From an uncultured Oscillospiraceae bacterium (GTDB lineage: Bacteria > Bacillota > Clostridia > Oscillospirales > Acutalibacteraceae), in assembly GCA_902492045.1 (NCBI GenBank), contig CABUKB010000008.1, positions 11,540-75,539 of the forward strand: a stretch of 64,000 nt of DNA, in the 5' to 3' direction. A program made the position numbers and the translations under genes. This document shows, piece by piece, positions 62,233 to 64,000 of the stretch (positions are counted from its first letter, which is position 1; each line of letters opens with the position of its first letter). A model generated the notes under the pieces. That model did no database searches. It was not told the origin of the DNA and saw nothing but the letters and a program-made list of their open reading frames with translations.

Positions 62233-63717
62233 CTAAACAAAAACCCAGTTTTCGAACGAATGGTATACATTATAGGCATTCAGCGAGAGCCCGGAAAGAC
62301 TGCGGTGAAAAACCGCGATGCCCCGGCGCCAGCAAAGGGGGATATACGGCAGATCCACAGCGAATGTCTCGCAAAAACCACGTAAGGTTTCGTTCCCGGT
62401 GAGATAGGCGCCGTATGCGGCGATGGAAGGAGAATCCGCCGCCAGCCCATAAGCGGCAGCCCCGCCGGACGTAAGGAAAGAACGCAGATGCATATCCGCA
62501 CTCAGCCTTACCTCGCCCAGGTACAAATCGAACTGTCCCTTTTTCAGGCGGGCTTCATACTCAGAAAAAGGCAATTCGGTTACGGTAACGGTGATACCGG
62601 CGCGGGCAAACTGCTGCGCGATAAGGTCAGCCGTATTTTTCCGAAACGGGTTACCCTGTGTGACCAGCAGTTCGAGAGACAGCGCGGCTCCGTTATCGGT
62701 AGTATTATAACCTGCCTGCTCCAATTGTGCAACTGCTTGGGCGATATTTTCCGCCGAATCCCACCCATGGATATCCGCGGCTTCCGCCCATTGGGACGGA
62801 AAGGGGGAAAGAGCTGGGGTTCCCCATCCGGACAGCGCCTGGGAGACCACTTCCTCTCGACTGATAGCGGCCGAGAGCGCGGCGCGGACTTCTGGTTTTC
62901 GCAGTGCCTCGCGTCTGGCATTAACCCCTAAAAACAGAAGGTCAGGCAGTGGAATTTCCGCCGTGGCGCTGGATGTGCGGGGAAGTTCACCGTTTGAAAG
63001 CTCGCTGTAGAAAAAAGTCAGGGAGCCGTTTTCCAGACCGTGCGACATGGCATCGGTATCGGGGAAATCCCGCAGATGGATGGTGGCGATGGTCCCGCTT
63101 CGTCCCTCTTTCAGGGTCAGGGTGTCGTCCCCGGCATGATATGCATACGCCCCGGAACCAAGGGGAGGATCCTCCTGCCCCTGCTTGACGACTGGAAAAG
63201 ACAGACAGGCAAACCACTGCGGGTCGAGAGAGGAGAGGGTGAAAGCCACCTGGTCGGCACCTTGGGCCGCCGCAGAGGTAATATTGGTCAACAGGGGGGC
63301 ATAAGCCTCGGCCGCCTTTGCCAAGGCGAACGAGGCAACGACATCCTCCGCCGTTACCGGAGAACCGTCCGAAAAGATTGCGCCGGACCGTATCGTAGCC
63401 ACCGGCCGCAGAGGATCGGTTTCGTCAATGAAGGCGGCGAGTTGGAGCTGCACCGTATAGTCGGCGTTCACTGCCGTCAGCCCTTCGTAGAGCAGGGGAG
63501 CGAGATCCAGGTTGGCGCGGCTGCCCGCCTTATAAGGATGAAGAGAATCTTCTTTGCTGAAACTCAACGCAAACGGCGGCAGTGTCTGTACCGTCGAAAT
63601 CGGCGTATCGCTACTGTCAGACGATACCGGATCCGGGGAATGGGGGATGGTGGAACATCCGCTCAAGCAGAGAACGGCCGCGGCGAAGAGCGAGCCCATC
63701 CGTGTATTCATCCGCAA
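62233..63717 (-). CDS. Family-5 (oligopeptide/nickel-type) substrate-binding lipoprotein
   Basis: About 494 residues. Signal peptide with lipobox LSGC; SBP-5 hallmarks DLAPLLYEGLTAVNADYTVQ broken across the fold, IRSGAIFSDGSPVTAEDVVASF and the C-terminal Trp-rich YIPLCWRRG. No permease or ATPase genes are in view, so it is an orphan binding protein here. A TTG at 63717 lies eight bases after GGGAGG and is preferred to GTG 63726 and ATG 63711. Own promoter at 63753. Confidence 0.88.
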   Translation of the reverse strand: MRMNTRMGSLFAAAVLCLSGCSTIPHSPDPVSSDSSDTPISTVQTLPPFALSFSKEDSLHPYKAGSRANLDLAPLLYEGLTAVNADYTVQLQLAAFIDETDPLRPVATIRSGAIFSDGSPVTAEDVVASFALAKAAEAYAPLLTNITSAAAQGADQVAFTLSSLDPQWFACLSFPVVKQGQEDPPLGSGAYAYHAGDDTLTLKEGRSGTIATIHLRDFPDTDAMSHGLENGSLTFFYSELSNGELPRTSSATAEIPLPDLLFLGVNARREALRKPEVRAALSAAISREEVVSQALSGWGTPALSPFPSQWAEAADIHGWDSAENIAQAVAQLEQAGYNTTDNGAALSLELLVTQGNPFRKNTADLIAQQFARAGITVTVTELPFSEYEARLKKGQFDLYLGEVRLSADMHLRSFLTSGGAAAYGLAADSPSIAAYGAYLTGNETLRGFCETFAVDLPYIPLCWRRGIAVFHRSLSGLSLNAYNVYHSFENWVFV

Positions 63718-63752
63718 GCCAGCCACCTCCCAGCCATACCATTCAGAGGAAT

Positions 63753-63781
63753 AGTATATCCTAAATTTTTGAAAGAATCAA
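63753..63781 (-). promoter_or_regulatory. Predicted promoter of the binding lipoprotein
   Basis: Minus strand TTGATT (63781-63776), 17-base spacer, TATACT (63758-63753). Confidence 0.65.
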
Positions 63782-63907
63782 GGCTTGTGCCCGGATTCGA
63801 CGAATCTTTGTTGTCGGTTAGTCAATGATGCGTTACAAAATTGAGAAAGAGAATAAGACCTGTTTAGGAGAGCGCCAGTTGAGAGGACGGATGGGGAAAT
63901 TGTTGTA

Positions 63908-64000
63908 TTGACGCTGCCGGAGGGCAAGCTGAGCGGCAAAGTCATCGAAAGAGAAGAACTTGTGAGAAGCATAGAATTCTTCATTGTCCTTGCGGTGGCT
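63908..64000 (+). CDS. Possible partial coding region at the right edge
   Basis: Open frame from TTG 63908 to the window end encoding MTLPEGKLSGKVIEREELV and a hydrophobic stretch. No family recognised, the ribosome binding site is weak, and the stretch is too short to judge. The surrounding 250 bp is more AT-rich than the rest of the window. Confidence 0.2.
   Translation, partial: MTLPEGKLSGKVIEREELVRSIEFFIVLAVA

Noticed and set aside
63778..63984. Ser-rich 68-codon minus-strand frame at the right edge, at first sight like a transposase fragment
   Set aside because: Composition is that of an antisense shadow; no transposase motif or inverted repeat seen.

Overview
The window looks like a piece of the chromosome of a moderately high-GC anaerobic Firmicute of the class Clostridia (Oscillospirales/Ruminococcaceae-like). 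This is an inference from gene content: pyruvate formate-lyase with its activase, a FeoA-FeoA-FeoB block with a Cys-rich partner, FakA/Asp23, the tig-clpP-clpX-lon-engB order, RbgA next to signal peptidase and RNase HII, and strong AGGAGG-type ribosome binding sites. No prophage, insertion sequence, CRISPR array or rRNA operon was seen. Promoters are typically TTGxxx-17-TATACT, and TTG start codons are frequent.

Left edge (1-5.0 kb, minus strand, visibly more AT-rich): an Agr/Lyt-type unit of a LytTR response regulator, a GHKL kinase with no membrane domain, and two overlapping ABC exporter half-transporters, the second cut by the window edge. Next come a GT8 glycosyltransferase and an AarF/UbiB-like kinase with a small phasin-like protein (5.0-7.9 kb). 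From 8.0 to 11.7 kb lies a self-contained two-component/ABC-2 exporter module; its ABC promoter carries three 11-bp-spaced direct repeats. Small stress and redox proteins follow (RNHCP, YjbQ, ArsC-like, MIF-like).

13.7-17.6 kb is a ferrous-iron operon: two FeoA, FeoB, a 57-residue Cys-rich membrane protein and a DtxR-like regulator. It is driven by a near-consensus promoter with two TTAG-N6-CTAA operator-like sites. 17.7-19.4 kb holds a cell-wall amidase, several microproteins and a candidate orphan small RNA. 19.5-28.2 kb is informational and metabolic: CCA-adding enzyme, RF3, an ArsC-like protein, a MutY fused in frame to a dCMP deaminase, an SDR, an amidase-domain protein, a TIGR02328 protein and oligoendopeptidase F.

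28.4-35.3 kb holds three signal peptidase I paralogues interleaved with RbgA, then RNase HII, YraN, a membrane dipeptidase, threonine synthase and a phosphoesterase. 35.4-43.6 kb is the proteostasis cluster (trigger factor, ClpP, ClpX, Lon, EngB), then diaminopimelate decarboxylase and an MGMT-domain protein. 43.6-47.4 kb carries a lipoprotein, a polar amino-acid ABC importer and an unknown membrane protein. 47.6-50.6 kb is pflB-pflA. The right part has a DUF4203-like membrane protein, an ABC-F ATPase, a YfhO-family protein, a single-domain EamA transporter, a GNAT enzyme, tRNA-Asp and tRNA-Thr, RecG, the 5' remnant of an S66 peptidase gene, FakA, an Asp23 protein and a family-5 substrate-binding lipoprotein. 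All functions are assigned by motif reading without database search.
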